Positions 1 through 7,787 are shown, counted from the first letter of the stretch. The stretch is 13,244 bases of DNA from Rhodospirillales bacterium (GCA_018971455.1 JAGXAV010000017.1:1-13244); one strand, 5' to 3'. The notes: generated by a model from the sequence alone, not told the origin. Numbers and translations: made by a program.

Positions 1-255
1 CAATCCGCCCCGCACGCCGACCTCTGGCGCGGCAAATTGCGAACCGCCGTTGACGCCTTGGAAAGTGAGGCCGATGAACTCGCCTCCAGCCCGTTCGACA
101 TCGGCCAGATCGCTATCGGCGTCGCGCTCGGCTATCTCGATTTTCGGTTCGCCGAATTATCGTGGCGCGATTCCCATCCCCAACTCGCCTCCTGGCAAGA
201 GGAATTCGACGCCCGCCCCAGCGTCCGTGCCAATCTACCGGTAGACGATAGCTGA
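1..255 (+). CDS. Glutathione S-transferase family protein, C-terminal part (partial)
   Basis: The frame is open from the first base and ends at TGA 253-255, so only the last 84 residues are visible and the start lies outside the window. The segment looks like the all-helical C-terminal domain of a GST. It has a helix with the pattern D-I-G-Q-I-A-I-G-V-A-L-G-Y-L-D, followed by the tail signature W..SHP.L..W...F.ARPS...LP, which is typical of bacterial GSTs at the end of the fold. The glutathione-binding thioredoxin-like N-terminal domain is not in view, so substrate and catalytic type cannot be assigned. It converges on phaZ, and a second GST-family gene lies just beyond phaZ. No clear terminator was found in the 164 bases between it and phaZ. 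Confidence 0.85.
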   Translation, partial: QSAPHADLWRGKLRTAVDALESEADELASSPFDIGQIAIGVALGYLDFRFAELSWRDSHPQLASWQEEFDARPSVRANLPVDDS

Positions 256-419
256 CGACGGCACATCGCAGCCTGTCGCCAAACGCTTGAGCGCCGGATT
301 GAAAGGTTGGCGAGGGACAAATTATCCTTTGCTCCAACGGCGGCTGGTCAGGCGGTGATGCGACTGTCCAGTACAAAACGAGATCCCGGCTTTCGCCCAG
401 CCTGCGCCACGAACGTCGC

Positions 420-1631
420 TCAATTGGCGACCTCGATTACCTCGCGCACCAACGGGTAGATCTCGGTGCTCCATCGCCGCCCATTGAATACACCGTAATG
501 GCCAACGCCGGTCTGCAGATGATGCCGCTTCATTGAGGACCGCAGGTTGGTGCACAGATCCAGTGCCGAGAGCGTCTGACCAACGGCACAGATGTCGTCG
601 TATTCACCTTCAACGGTGAACAGGAAGGTGCGGCGAATCGCCCCCGGATTAACCTTGCGGCCACGAAAAGACAACTGACCCTGCGGCAGTGCGTGTTCCT
701 GAAATACGGTCCGGACGGTCTGCAGATAGAATTCGGCGGGCAGGTCCATCACAGCGAGGTATTCATCGTAAAAGCGCCGATGGGCGTCCGCACTCTCGCG
801 GTCACCGCGGACCAGCGCGCGAAATTGTGCCGCGTGAGCGCCGATATGTCGGTCGAGGTTCATCGACACAAAAGCAGTAAGCTGGAGGAAGCCCGGATAG
901 ACAAGCCGTCCGACTCCGGCATTTGGCCAGGGCACGGTGGTAATCATCTTGCGCTCGAACCAATCGATCGACCGCGACTGCGCAAGGTGATTGACCCGGG
1001 TGGGGTTGAGCCTGGTATCGATCGGCCCAGCCATCAAAGTCATGCTGCGCGGCTGCGCCTTGCTGCCAGCCTCGGCCATCAGGGCCGCGGCGGCCAACAC
1101 AGCCGGGGCTGGCTGGCACACGGCCAGCACGTGCCCGCCTGGGCCGATCTCCTCAAGGAAGCGCATCACATGATCGGTGAAGTCATCGAGTTCGAACGAC
1201 CCGGCCGACAGCGGAACGTCCCGCGCATTGATCCAGTCTGTAATGTAGACGTCGTGATCGGCCAGCATCGTGCGAACCGTGCCGCGCAGCAGCGTAGAAA
1301 AATGCCCGCTCATCGGCGCCACAATCAGAACGCGAGGCTGCTCGGGCGCATCGGGCTTGCGAAAATGCAGCAGCCTGGCAAACGGTGTGGCCGCAGCCAC
1401 CTCTTCGACCACCTCAAGTTCTCGGTTTCCCACCATCACCCGGTCGATGCCGAATTCCGGGCGGTGGTGGGTGGTCCCGGAATGGCCGAACCCCTCAAAG
1501 ATCGCCGCCACCTGCCGCATACCGAGGGCAATCGGCGAATCGACGCCCTGTAACATCCGAGCGGTAAAGCGGGCCATCCGCCGTGACGGCGCGAGCGCCG
1601 CAGCCTGTGCTTGATAGTAACCGTAGATCAT
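420..1631 (-). CDS. phaZ: Intracellular poly(3-hydroxybutyrate) depolymerase PhaZ
   Basis: This 403-residue alpha/beta-hydrolase hydrolyses native intracellular PHB granules, releasing stored carbon. The start was placed at ATG 1631 because the protein then begins M-I-Y-G-Y-Y-Q-A-Q with LAP at 13-15, the usual N-terminus of this family; an upstream in-frame ATG at 1706 would add 25 residues without family character. The nucleophile elbow is the cysteine type (A-V-C-Q-P-A, Cys172), as in Ralstonia PhaZ1, instead of the serine lipase box. Asp345 (E-G-E-Y-D-D) and His378 (G-V-G-H-Y-G) complete the triad, with spacing close to that known for PhaZ1 (Cys183/Asp355/His388). The C-terminus (F-N-G-R-R-W..EIYP.VR..I) is also family-typical. 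There is no signal peptide, which fits an intracellular enzyme. It is transcribed divergently from the GST gene at 1736; no PHB synthase or phasin gene is in the window. Confidence 0.93.
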   Translation of the reverse strand: MIYGYYQAQAAALAPSRRMARFTARMLQGVDSPIALGMRQVAAIFEGFGHSGTTHHRPEFGIDRVMVGNRELEVVEEVAAATPFARLLHFRKPDAPEQPRVLIVAPMSGHFSTLLRGTVRTMLADHDVYITDWINARDVPLSAGSFELDDFTDHVMRFLEEIGPGGHVLAVCQPAPAVLAAAALMAEAGSKAQPRSMTLMAGPIDTRLNPTRVNHLAQSRSIDWFERKMITTVPWPNAGVGRLVYPGFLQLTAFVSMNLDRHIGAHAAQFRALVRGDRESADAHRRFYDEYLAVMDLPAEFYLQTVRTVFQEHALPQGQLSFRGRKVNPGAIRRTFLFTVEGEYDDICAVGQTLSALDLCTNLRSSMKRHHLQTGVGHYGVFNGRRWSTEIYPLVREVIEVAN

Positions 1632-1700
1632 CGCGTTTTTTGGCTCATGCGATTGTGGCGTCCCAAGAGGTTCCATGCGCATCATCGACCTGCGATCATG

Positions 1701-1711
1701 CTGCAATGCGC
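1701..1711. promoter_or_regulatory. Possible PhaR-type operator in the phaZ/GST divergent spacer
   Basis: The 104-base spacer between the divergent phaZ and GST starts contains CTGC-AAT-GCGC. The PHB-responsive repressor PhaR of Paracoccus is known to bind CTGC-N3/4-GCAG; this site matches six of the eight defined positions. Such short matches occur often by chance, so this is a weak suggestion only. No convincing -35/-10 pair was seen for either gene in this spacer. Confidence 0.15.
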
Positions 1712-1735
1712 CATCAGCGCGAAAGGTGCAATCGA

Positions 1736-2392
1736 ATGGCCCCCGCCACCCTTATCATCAGCAGTCGTAACTACTCTTCCTGGTCGCTGCGGGGCTGGCT
1801 GCTGGCGCGGATGTCGGGCCTCGCATTCACCGTGCAGACCACCGAGGTTGATGATGCCGCCGCGCGGGCCGAACTGCTCCTCCGCTCTTCCTCCATCCTG
1901 GTGCCGTGTTTGATACATGAAGGCATTTCCGTATGGGACACGCTGGCGATTGCTGAATATCTCAATGAAGTCAAACCAGAGGCTGGCATGTTTCCCGCTG
2001 GACGTGAAGCCCGTGCACGCTGCCGGTCGATCTCGGGGGAAATGCACTCCGGCTTCAGCGCGCTGCGCTCCGCCCTGCCGATGAACCTGCGCGCCCGGCG
2101 CAGTGGCTTCACCATCTGGTCCTCTGCCCGGGAGGACATCGCCCGCATCAGCGCAATCTGGGCCGAATGCCTGACGCGCTGGGATGGTCCCTACCTGTTC
2201 GGCCCAAGGCGCAGTGTGGCCGATGCCATGTTCGCCCCGGTCATAACCCGCTTCCGAACGTACGACGTCGGGCTCGATACCGCATGCGAGGCTTACGCCA
2301 AAGCAATCGAGAGGTGGTCCGACTTGCGCGAATGGACGGCCGCGGCTCTTGAGGAACCGGCCGAGATCGAGGAACTGGATCTCGATTTCTAA
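1736..2392 (+). CDS. Glutathione S-transferase family protein
   Basis: A complete 218-residue GST-fold protein. The N-terminal thioredoxin-like domain carries S-R-N-Y-S-S-W-S-L-R-G-W-L at 10-22, the signature of a bacterial GST subgroup in which serines near residues 14-15 take the place of the catalytic Ser/Tyr. It is followed by I-L-V-P-C-L at 54-59 (Pro57, the cis-proline that holds glutathione) and V-W-D-T-L-A-I-A-E-Y-L at 66-76, where W-D-T replaces the usual E-S of the gamma-glutamyl-binding turn. The C-terminal helical domain includes V-A-D-A-M-F-A-P at 161-168, the conserved folding motif region. The start is supported by GAAAGG at 1721-1726, nine bases before ATG 1736; longer in-frame starts would run into phaZ. 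The likely role is glutathione-dependent detoxification or redox chemistry in the cytoplasm; the substrate is unknown. It converges with the cupin gene, with stops 11 bases apart. Confidence 0.9.
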   Translation: MAPATLIISSRNYSSWSLRGWLLARMSGLAFTVQTTEVDDAAARAELLLRSSSILVPCLIHEGISVWDTLAIAEYLNEVKPEAGMFPAGREARARCRSISGEMHSGFSALRSALPMNLRARRSGFTIWSSAREDIARISAIWAECLTRWDGPYLFGPRRSVADAMFAPVITRFRTYDVGLDTACEAYAKAIERWSDLREWTAAALEEPAEIEELDLDF

Positions 2393-2403
2393 GCCTCTCG
2401 GCC

Positions 2404-2850
2404 TCAGGGTGAAGCAGGGGCGGATGCGGGCCACGGTCGCGGCGGTGGTACGGCACAGGGCCCCTCCACCTCGACGGTGGCGAAATCTGCTGGCGAGACG
2501 ATTTCGAGGTATTCCATATCCGGCGAATAATCGAACAGATAATGAGTAATACCAGGGCGTTGGTGGACACAATCCCCCGCGGAAACCAGCGTTTCCTTGT
2601 CCCCATACATGAACCGCGCCCACCCCTTCAGCATCAGAACGATATGGAAATCAGCCTCATGGCGATGCCACCCGGTGCCATGTTCAGGCGCTGCGTTCGC
2701 TCGGACAAGTTGCGCCACCACACGCCCGCCAGTGGCCGCCGCGACGCCGAGATCGCGGTAGAGAAAAAAATCTCGCAGGCCATCGCCGCGGAATTGGGTA
2801 TCGGCAGGCTTCACATGCGCGAATTCAGTGACGACGGCGTGATCAGGCAT
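2404..2850 (-). CDS. Small cupin-domain protein
   Basis: A 148-residue single-domain beta-barrel protein. Cupin motif 1 is H-G-T-G-W-H-R-H-E-A-D-F-H (57-69), with His62 and His64 placed to bind metal, ending at Gly76. Motif 2 is A-G-D-C-V-H-Q-R-P-G-I-T-H (91-103), with His103 as a further ligand. The start at ATG 2850 is preceded by GGAG nine bases upstream; the longer frame starting at 2967 would run into the ligase gene and adds cysteine-rich residues without cupin character. The last 18 residues are rich in proline and alanine and look disordered. It follows the O-antigen ligase gene by 79 bases on the same strand, so co-transcription is possible but the gap allows its own promoter. Substrate unknown: such proteins include sugar isomerases, dioxygenases and ligand sensors, and nothing here decides between them. 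Confidence 0.82.
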   Translation of the reverse strand: MPDHAVVTEFAHVKPADTQFRGDGLRDFFLYRDLGVAAATGGRVVAQLVRANAAPEHGTGWHRHEADFHIVLMLKGWARFMYGDKETLVSAGDCVHQRPGITHYLFDYSPDMEYLEIVSPADFATVEVEGPCAVPPPRPWPASAPASP

Positions 2851-2929
2851 GCCATGGCACTCCAGTTCGACGGGCAGATATGCTGCGATGCAATAATCTG
2901 CCCGCCAACATCTAGAGCTGCAAGAAAAT

Positions 2930-4228
2930 TCAGCGAATTCCGCCGCTTCGTGCCTCAGCAAGCCCAAAACCCAGCAGAAGGAATGACAATCCGCCTATTT
3001 CAATGGCAAACGCGCTGCTCGTCGAGGCGATCGGCCATTGTTGGATAAGCAACGCAACGAACAACCCCACGCGCAGCGCTGTCGGCGTGCGCGACAGACC
3101 ACGACCGAGCACCGCCAGCCAGGTCACAACAAGTGCCGCGAACAGGAACAGGCCGGGAAAGCCCGAATCGGTGAGCGCCTGAAGATAGTGGTTGTGCGGA
3201 TGAATATTGCACCCCGCCAATCCCCCACCGTCATCGTTCGGATTGGCGGGCCAAGTCCAACCATGGAAGTAGCGCGGCTCGGCGCACCCGGTCCGGAAGC
3301 CATTGAACCCCCGCCCGGTCCACGGATGTTGCTCGGCGATCGCCACCGCGCGGGCCGCCAGTTCGCCATAGGGGCTCGTTGGGAAGGTCTCCATCTGGGC
3401 GCTGAACTTGGTCACCAGCCGGTAGAATGTCGGTGGCACCAGGACGGCGGACGCGGCGATCAGAATCGCCGCTCCCAGCAAGGCAATCGTCGCCGGCCGG
3501 CGGAGCGGAGCAAGCAGAGCCGCACTGACCACAAAACCCATCACCACCAACAGCAATGGCATGCGTTGGCCAATCAGTACCTGGGCGGCCAGCGCAGATC
3601 CGGTCAGCACGAGAGCAGCGAGTCCGCCGGCCCGGGAGCCGCGCCCAATAAGCGACATGGCCGGCGGGAGCAGCGCGACAAAGAATAGTCGTGAAATCGG
3701 CGCGCCTGCCCGGGGCTTGTCAAAAGGCCCGGTCAGTTCGCCGCTCGGCCAGCGTGCTTGACCAAACAAATTATGGCCGATGAAGGCCTGCAAATAAACC
3801 TGCAGAGCGATATAGGCCGCGCACAATGCAAGCACGCGCCACAACCAGCGGCGCAACCACGCATCACGCAGCACCTGGTGCTCGAGCGCCGCGGCCAGCA
3901 CCAGGTAACGCACGACCACGACCGCCTGGATCAGGCTCGCTGTCCCCCCGCGCCCAACGCCGGGCAGCGAGCAGAACACCAGCCATAACCACCACAACCC
4001 AGCCAGCACAACCCAGGGCGTACGCAACCAAATCCAGTCGCCAAGCAGGGCGCAACGAGCCAGGAACGCAACCGCGACGAGCCCGATGCATATCTCGGCA
4101 AGCACGTAGGCATGCAACATGCCTGGCGCCATCAACAACACCGCCGTCGCCGACATCTGGTCGAGCCGACGTAGCCAGGCACCGGTGGCACCGTCTCCAC
4201 CGTCCATGGCATTCGCCGTTCCGCTCAC
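2930..4228 (-). CDS. O-antigen ligase / polymerase family (Wzy_C) membrane protein
   Basis: A 432-residue polytopic inner-membrane protein with many hydrophobic helices (for example about 27-57, 70-90, 98-115, 128-150, 178-196, 202-220, 223-240, 246-265, 357-375, 386-404). A large periplasmic loop at about 266-355 holds I-H-P-H-N-H-Y-L-Q (342-350) before D-S-G-F-P-G-L, the hallmark of the WaaL/Wzy_C family; a conserved-type arginine lies in G-Q-R-M at 220-223. Members join O-antigen or related glycans from undecaprenyl diphosphate to lipid A-core, or polymerise them; ligase and polymerase cannot be separated by sequence alone. The GTG start at 4228 is preferred because it overlaps the lptF stop as GTGA and has GGAGG a few bases upstream; the ATG at 4207 is a less likely alternative. 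The overlap implies translational coupling with lptF. Confidence 0.88.
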   Translation of the reverse strand: MSGTANAMDGGDGATGAWLRRLDQMSATAVLLMAPGMLHAYVLAEICIGLVAVAFLARCALLGDWIWLRTPWVVLAGLWWLWLVFCSLPGVGRGGTASLIQAVVVVRYLVLAAALEHQVLRDAWLRRWLWRVLALCAAYIALQVYLQAFIGHNLFGQARWPSGELTGPFDKPRAGAPISRLFFVALLPPAMSLIGRGSRAGGLAALVLTGSALAAQVLIGQRMPLLLVVMGFVVSAALLAPLRRPATIALLGAAILIAASAVLVPPTFYRLVTKFSAQMETFPTSPYGELAARAVAIAEQHPWTGRGFNGFRTGCAEPRYFHGWTWPANPNDDGGGLAGCNIHPHNHYLQALTDSGFPGLFLFAALVVTWLAVLGRGLSRTPTALRVGLFVALLIQQWPIASTSSAFAIEIGGLSFLLLGFGLAEARSGGIR

Positions 4229-5358
4229 GCCGCCTCCACCACGGAGGGCGGCTCTTCGGCCGAACCGGGCGAGATGAACAGCCACGCGGCACAGATCATG
4301 GCGGGTGCCAGCGCCTGCAACCAAAGCAGTCCGATCAGCGCCGGGTGCCGGACAGCCAGGCTTTCGATGGCTAACTCCACCGCCACCAGACCAACCACTG
4401 CCGCGATGGCCGCCAGCGGACGGACGACCCCGCCATGGCGGCGGAACGGTCCCGTGAGCACCGAGACCAGCGCAATCATAACGAACGACAGAGTGGAAAG
4501 CGGGCCGGTGAGGCGCTTATTGGCCTCAACCCTCATGCGCGGATATTCGGACGGGTTGATCACACCAGGCCTTGGGTCAAGCAGCTCGGTCAGGCTCATT
4601 TCACCGATATCGCGCAGGCGCGGCGCCTCGTTGTGGTCCGGCTGGGACAGGTCGATCGCGCTCGACTGAAACGTGACGACATCTAGTTGGCCGGTATGGG
4701 CATCGATCTCCTCGCGGCTGCCGCGCATCAGCACCACTCTCGGCGCCGCGTTGCCGACCTCGAGTCGCCCACTCTCAGCAAATACCGTCACATGGTGCTG
4801 CGGGTCGCGCGCATCATCGACCATGATGCCACGAAGGGCTCCGTCCGCCGACCGATCGCGGACATAGACCACCAGATTGTCCATCACCGGCGTGAACACC
4901 CCCTCCTGAAGCAAAAAGGCGGCGAGCCGGTTCCGGATCTCGAATTGGAATTCGCGGAAAATTGCCTGGCTTCTCGGCACAACGTCCAAGGTCAATCCAT
5001 AGCCAATGACAACCGCAAGCCCGGCCAGAGCGAGCGCAGGTGTGGCCAGTGCGAGCGGCGAGACACCAGCGGCACGCATCACGGTAAGCTCGCGGTCGTT
5101 GGCCAGCCTCAGATAAATGAACTGCACCGTCATGAAGCAGGTAATCGGCAGAATCACCGCCAGAAAGCCCGGAATCAGCAATCCGGAAAGCTCCAGGAAC
5201 ACGCCTAGCGACAGGCCACGATTGACGACTACCTCAACAAAACGCAACGACTGCGTAAGCCAGATCAGTGCCACAAGAAAGCCGGTCACCACGACAAGCC
5301 CGAACAGCAATTGGCGGAACAGATATCTCTGCAGCAATAGGATGAAGGGGCGCACCAT
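4225..5358 (-). CDS. lptF: LPS export ABC transporter permease LptF
   Basis: A 377-residue permease of the LptF/LptG (YjgP/YjgQ) family, part of the LptB2FGC complex that extracts lipopolysaccharide from the inner membrane and feeds it to the LptA bridge. It has the expected six membrane helices, about 14-37, 55-80, 102-123, 283-303, 313-331 and 339-362, around a periplasmic beta-jellyroll region at about 125-275. The N-terminal pattern R-Y-L-F-R-Q-L-L, then I-W-L-T-Q-S-L-R, V-V-N-R-G and the coupling-helix region N-D-R-E-L-T-V-M-R-A-A-G-V-S (87-100) resemble alphaproteobacterial LptF more than LptG. AAGGTGG lies about 11 bases before ATG 5358. It begins 5 bases after the glycosyltransferase stop, and its stop overlaps the ligase start, so the three genes form one operon. 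Unusually, the neighbour is not lptG. Confidence 0.92.
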   Translation of the reverse strand: MVRPFILLLQRYLFRQLLFGLVVVTGFLVALIWLTQSLRFVEVVVNRGLSLGVFLELSGLLIPGFLAVILPITCFMTVQFIYLRLANDRELTVMRAAGVSPLALATPALALAGLAVVIGYGLTLDVVPRSQAIFREFQFEIRNRLAAFLLQEGVFTPVMDNLVVYVRDRSADGALRGIMVDDARDPQHHVTVFAESGRLEVGNAAPRVVLMRGSREEIDAHTGQLDVVTFQSSAIDLSQPDHNEAPRLRDIGEMSLTELLDPRPGVINPSEYPRMRVEANKRLTGPLSTLSFVMIALVSVLTGPFRRHGGVVRPLAAIAAVVGLVAVELAIESLAVRHPALIGLLWLQALAPAMICAAWLFISPGSAEEPPSVVEAA

Positions 5359-5363
5359 TGATT

Positions 5364-6752
5364 TTAGTCCACCTTCAGCGCTGCGAGCAGCCGGTCCGGC
5401 ACGCCCTGGCCGGCGTCGGTCGGAAGCAATGCCGCCGAGTGGTCGAGCGCGCGCTCGTCAAGGCACAACACGCGCCTGCCCCGCTCCCGAAGCAAAGCGC
5501 CAGGCCAAGCCGCCTCCAGCCGGGCCGCCGTCGCGCCCCGCGCGCCATGGGCAAGGGCAACGGCGGCAAGCGCAGCTGCATGCGGCCCGCCGCCAGCAGC
5601 GCTTTTGAGGGCATCCAGCCGGACGGGATCAAGGTCAGCCACCTCCACCAGCGTATCAAATCGCCGTTCGCCGAGTTCGAGGCACCGTGAATACGCGGCA
5701 AGCAGCCGGTCTGTAACGATCTCCCGGGTGAAATCGGCCTGATAGGCGGCTGACCCGCCGGCGATCAGTCGCGCGGCAAGGCCGGGCTCATCAAGCACGC
5801 GGCGTAGGCAGGATGCCAAGGCCGTCACATCGTCAATCGGACAAAGCAGCCCGTTTTCGCCGTCACGCACATATTGCCGCGCCCCATCGGCTCGCGTCGC
5901 CACCAGCGGCCGGCCAGCGGCCCAAGCCTCGACGATGACAGTGCCGAACGGCTCATAGCGACTTGGCAGCACGCAGATATCGGCGGCTTCCAGCAGCGCC
6001 TTGCGATCACCACGCCAGCCCAGGAAGCGTACTCGCCGGTCCACGCCCAACCGCGCCGCCAAAGCCTCCAAACTGGCCCGTTCGGGCCCATCGCCAGCGA
6101 CCCATAACGTACAGTCCGGCAGCCGCACGAGCGCCTCGAGCATGGTGTCGATGCCCTTCACGCCGTGCAGGCGTGCGAGCACAAGCAGCACCCGAGCATC
6201 TGCTGGTGTATCAAGCGCCGCGCGACTGATCCTCGCAGCCTCAGGCATGGTGCCAAAAGTGTTGAGCATGAAAACCCGATGTGGCGGCGCCCCGTTTGCG
6301 ATGACGTGGCGCGCGATATCGGGTGTGACACAGAAGAAGCAGTCCGCCCGGCGGAAATACTTCAGATCGTAGTAGTCACCGAACCACCCGATGACCGGAC
6401 AGGGCATGCGGGCCGGAATAAAGGAGTTGGCCCGCGACATCCATGCGTGCACCAGGTCGGCCTCTTGCGCCGCGGCTCGGATCACCCGCCCGCGGCCGCG
6501 CAGACGGTCGGCCAGCGAGAAGGCAAAGGGCATCATCTCGAGACGGGCCGCGATAAAGCGCGCCTTCAACGCCGGATAGGGCCGGCAAATGACGCGCTGC
6601 CATAGACCGCGCCCGTGCAGCGCAAGGATAGCGTCCTGAGCAAATGTCTCCGCCCCGCCTACCGGTGCTCCCGCGATCACGTGCAGCAATCGCATCGGCG
6701 CGGCTGGTGGGGCATCCTGTTCGGCCATGTGCGCGCTCATAGGCCAGTCCAT
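5364..6752 (-). CDS. GT4-type (GT-B fold) glycosyltransferase with C-terminal extension
   Basis: A 462-residue cytoplasmic glycosyltransferase. The N-terminal Rossmann domain starts M-R-L-L-H-V-I-A-G-A-P-V-G-G-A-E-T (20-36), with the acceptor-side glycine loop. The C-terminal domain has the family's donor-binding block: A-G-D-G-P-E (219-224), then E267-P-F-G-T-V-I-V-E275, the E-x7-E motif that contacts the nucleotide-sugar, and A-A-G-R-P-L-V-A-T. The domain ends near 358. About 100 residues follow, rich in Ala, Arg and Leu, that are not part of the standard fold. The start is uncertain: ATG 6752, 6740, 6728 and 6695 are in frame and none has a strong ribosome site; the last begins directly at the conserved strand. 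As the first gene of the lptF-ligase operon it probably adds a sugar to LPS core or O-antigen; the sugar is unknown. Confidence 0.88.
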   Translation of the reverse strand: MDWPMSAHMAEQDAPPAAPMRLLHVIAGAPVGGAETFAQDAILALHGRGLWQRVICRPYPALKARFIAARLEMMPFAFSLADRLRGRGRVIRAAAQEADLVHAWMSRANSFIPARMPCPVIGWFGDYYDLKYFRRADCFFCVTPDIARHVIANGAPPHRVFMLNTFGTMPEAARISRAALDTPADARVLLVLARLHGVKGIDTMLEALVRLPDCTLWVAGDGPERASLEALAARLGVDRRVRFLGWRGDRKALLEAADICVLPSRYEPFGTVIVEAWAAGRPLVATRADGARQYVRDGENGLLCPIDDVTALASCLRRVLDEPGLAARLIAGGSAAYQADFTREIVTDRLLAAYSRCLELGERRFDTLVEVADLDPVRLDALKSAAGGGPHAAALAAVALAHGARGATAARLEAAWPGALLRERGRRVLCLDERALDHSAALLPTDAGQGVPDRLLAALKVD

Positions 6753-6780
6753 AGCCCGCTGTCGAGGCAGTCCAACGCCC

Positions 6781-6808
6781 TTGGCCGGCCTCGCCAGCCG
6801 GATATAGT
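6781..6808 (+). promoter_or_regulatory. Candidate promoter of the FAH-family gene with an inverted repeat in its spacer
   Basis: TTGGCC (6781-6786) and TATAGT (6803-6808) are separated by 16 bases, a reasonable sigma70-type pair, and sit about 35 bases before the ATG at 6842. The spacer contains the inverted repeat CCGGC-N7-GCCGG (6785-6801), which could be an operator. The ribosome site GGGGAG (6826-6831) follows, ten bases before the start. Inferred by eye; GC-rich inverted repeats are common in this genome. Confidence 0.4.
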
Positions 6809-6841
6809 GCGGTCTCAGAATCCTTGGGGAGCGGGCATGCC

Positions 6842-7669
6842 ATGAAGCTGATGAGTTTCCGCCGGCCCGACTGCCCTGCGAGTTGGGGAATCGCAGAAGA
6901 CGGCACTGTGGCCGACTTGGGCGGCCGCGCGGTAAGCCTGCGTGCCGCTTTGGCCGGGGGGATCGATCTGTCCACTGCGGGCGCGCCCCGATATGACCTT
7001 GCCGACGTTGAATACCTGCCGCCTATCCCTGACCCAGAAAAAATCATTTGCGTCGGCCTGAATTACCTCAGCCATATCCTCGAGGGGGGGCGCGAGGTGC
7101 CAAAGCACCCCACCATCTTCACGCGCTGGGCCAATACACAAATTGGCCATGGCGGCACCATCCGGCGCCCTCATGCCTCGGCGACTCTGGATTTCGAGGG
7201 AGAGTTGGCGGTGGTGATCGCGCAGCGATGCCGGCATGTTCCGGCGAGCGAGGCGGCCGCGGTAATCGCCGGGTACAGCTGCTACAATGACTGCTCGGTG
7301 CGGGAATGGCAGCGCCATTCCTCCCAGTTCACACCAGGAAAGAACTTTCCCGCGACCGGGGGGTTCGGGCCGTTTCTGGTAACACCGGAGGAGGTCGGCG
7401 ACATCACCGCGCAGAGCCTGGTCACACGACTGAACGGGACCGAAATGCAACGCGCCAGGATCAACGATCTGGTGTTTAACGTCCCGAAACTGATCGAATA
7501 TTGCTCCACCTTCACCATACTCGAAGCCGGCGACGTGCTCATCACCGGTACGACCGGCGGGGTCGGCGCCTACCGCGAACCACAGATATGGATGAAGCCC
7601 GGTGATGTCGTTGAGGTTGAAATCAGCGGTGTCGGCCTCTTGCGCAACATGGTCGCCCAGGAGGTGTAA
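6842..7669 (+). CDS. Fumarylacetoacetate hydrolase (FAH) family protein
   Basis: A 275-residue cytoplasmic enzyme with a short N-terminal domain (1-60) and the FAH catalytic fold (65-275). Family landmarks are I-I-C-V-G-L-N-Y (68-75), the metal ligands in D-F-E119-G-E121-L-A-V-V-I, Asp150 in Y-N-D-C-S-V-R-E-W-Q, and G-K-N-F (166-169), which in many relatives continues D....P.GP. Here it reads P-A-T-G-G-F-G-P, a variant of that lid segment. I-T-G-T..G-V-G (234-242) and M-K-P-G-D-V-V-E-V-E-I-S-G-V-G (251-265) close the fold. Members cleave or decarboxylate beta-diketo acids in aromatic degradation (for example homoprotocatechuate pathway isomerase/decarboxylase) or act as oxaloacetate decarboxylases; the exact substrate cannot be read here. 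ATG 6842 was chosen on the ribosome site GGGGAG and the family-typical start M-K-L-M-S-F-R. It stands alone, divergent from the envelope operon. Confidence 0.9.
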   Translation: MKLMSFRRPDCPASWGIAEDGTVADLGGRAVSLRAALAGGIDLSTAGAPRYDLADVEYLPPIPDPEKIICVGLNYLSHILEGGREVPKHPTIFTRWANTQIGHGGTIRRPHASATLDFEGELAVVIAQRCRHVPASEAAAVIAGYSCYNDCSVREWQRHSSQFTPGKNFPATGGFGPFLVTPEEVGDITAQSLVTRLNGTEMQRARINDLVFNVPKLIEYCSTFTILEAGDVLITGTTGGVGAYREPQIWMKPGDVVEVEISGVGLLRNMVAQEV

Positions 7670-7671
7670 TC

Positions 7672-7694
7672 GGGTGGCTCACGTGGAGCCGCCC
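7672..7694 (+). terminator. Hairpin immediately after the FAH gene stop
   Basis: GGGTGGCTC, a 5-base loop ACGTG and GAGCCGCCC form a 9-bp stem with one G-U pair, beginning two bases after the FAH stop codon. No T-run follows, so it is at best a weak intrinsic terminator or a 3'-end stabilising stem for the FAH transcript. Confidence 0.4.
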
Positions 7695-7763
7695 ACTCTG
7701 CCTCCCGCCTCTACGGCCAATCAATCCCAACGCGCCCGTGCCTTTGGAACAAACTGGCAAGCA

Positions 7764-7787
7764 GGGCAGGTAGACGGCTACCTGCCC
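7764..7787. terminator. Perfect 10-bp hairpin between convergent FAH and ctrA-like genes
   Basis: GGGCAGGTAG, loop ACGG and CTACCTGCCC make a perfect 10-bp stem with a tetraloop. It lies about 95 bases after the FAH stop and 130 bases after the ctrA-like stop, between converging genes, which is where a bidirectional terminator is expected. Read on the minus strand it is followed by a moderately T-rich stretch; on the plus strand no T-run follows. It also lies close to the left edge of the AT-rich segment. Confidence 0.45.

Noticed and set aside
256..419. Terminator between the convergent GST and phaZ genes
   Set aside because: No stem longer than a few base pairs followed by a T-run could be found by eye.
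649..654. TTAACC CtrA half-site
   Set aside because: It is a single half-site within the phaZ coding sequence.
693..1553. Long plus-strand open frame opposite phaZ (286 codons)
   Set aside because: It is antisense to a clear phaZ, has low-complexity Arg/His/Gly composition and no recognisable domain; such frames are common in GC-rich DNA.
1682..2623. 313-codon minus-strand frame opposite the GST gene
   Set aside because: It overlaps the GST gene fully and part of the cupin gene in another frame and shows no family signature.
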